Assembly (NCBI GenBank): GCA_020630145.1
Contig: JAHDBX010000142.1
Span: forward strand, 1 to 5,585
Direction of reading: 5' to 3'
DNA from: Gammaproteobacteria bacterium
Lineage (GTDB): Bacteria; Pseudomonadota; Gammaproteobacteria; HTCC5015
Length of the DNA: 5,585 nt
Within the stretch, counting starts at the first letter, position 1; each line of letters opens with the position of its first letter. A program made the position numbers and the translations under genes. The notes beneath the pieces were generated by a model, which saw only the letters and a list, made by a program, of their open reading frames with translations, searched no databases and had not been told where the DNA came from. Below, in pieces: positions 5,430-5,585 of the stretch.

Positions 5430-5585
5430 TTGGCGCGTATTTTATAGGTTTTTTATGTCTTAATGCTTTTGTTATTGCATTAATTTAAAAAATTAGAGGG
5501 TTTTGTTTGAACTTGGTTCAGATTTTTACTGGTTAGTATAGCGACCTAAAATGCGATGGCTTTAGGTCGCAAGCGTTGAGCTTGG
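5430..5585. other. Non-coding right end with the upstream region of the cNMP-domain/dusC operon
   Basis: No gene is supportable here. For the leftward operon, TATAAA (5446-5441, minus strand) is a -10-like word 11 bases before the ATG codon; no good -35 was found. On the plus strand TTGGTT (5514-5519) and TATAGC (5537-5542) are spaced 17 bases, a weak promoter candidate pointing out of the window. The segment 5471-5510 is AT-rich. A frame entering from the right edge on the minus strand shows a short ending (RPKAIAF then TAG) that could be the tail of another gene, but only about a dozen codons are visible. Confidence 0.4.
5541..5570. repeat. Perfect 10-bp inverted repeat with 10-base spacer
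   Basis: GCGACCTAAA (5541-5550) and TTTAGGTCGC (5561-5570) are exact reverse complements around ATGCGATGGC. A transcript could form a 10-bp stem, but no run of T follows on either strand, so it is not a typical intrinsic terminator. The arm centres are 20 bp apart, two helical turns, which would also suit a dimeric operator. It could equally be one copy of a dispersed chromosomal palindrome; that cannot be seen from one window. Confidence 0.6.

Noticed and set aside
5508..5527. TGAAC-TTG-GTTCA hairpin followed by five T
   Set aside because: The stem is only 5 bp with little GC and no gene ends just upstream on the plus strand, so a terminator call is not supported.
5541..5585. Integron attC site, because GTTGAGC after the inverted repeat fits GTTRRRY
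   Set aside because: No matching RYYYAAC core was found on the other side and no integrase or cassette structure is visible.

Overview
The window looks like ordinary chromosome from a moderately AT-rich gammaproteobacterium, probably marine or environmental. DusC, ElaA and the YkgJ-type CxxCxxCC protein match gammaproteobacterial families, and the gene order is not one I recognise from a model genome. I cannot name the genus from sequence alone. Coding density is very high: every gap inside the window is under 100 bases, and the only longer non-coding stretch is the last 156 bases.

Left part (1-949): the 3' portion of an atypical short-chain dehydrogenase of the HTATIP2/TIP30 type runs in from the left edge. 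It overlaps by 18 bases, tail to tail, with elaA, a GNAT acetyltransferase on the minus strand. Middle left (950-2398): a 90-base divergent spacer leads to a secreted GDSL/SGNH esterase, followed after 15 bases and in the same frame by a small eight-cysteine metal-binding protein with a TTG start.

Centre (2399-3252): a two-gene unit on the plus strand. The first gene is a clear relative of the calcium-dependent fucose/mannose lectin PA-IIL (LecB), with the whole acidic calcium loop and an exact-length C-terminus. The second is a small protein without a signal peptide. It shares a 14-base identical block and a PASS motif with the lectin and can be tentatively aligned to the PA-IIL fold, but it lacks the calcium loop. 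This lectin/companion pair is the most interesting part of the window. A short inverted repeat carrying two GATC sites lies just upstream.

Right part (3262-5429, minus strand): a two-gene operon read from right to left. It encodes a protein with two cyclic-nucleotide-binding domains and a hydrophobic, LETM1-like C-terminus, followed after 2 bases by dusC (tRNA dihydrouridine-16 synthase). The lectin pair and dusC converge with 9 bases between stop codons. The final 156 bases contain the upstream region of this operon and a perfect 10-bp inverted repeat (5541-5570).

The genes do not form a single pathway. They group into one metabolic fragment, one secreted hydrolase unit, one lectin unit and one cNMP-sensor/tRNA-modification unit.
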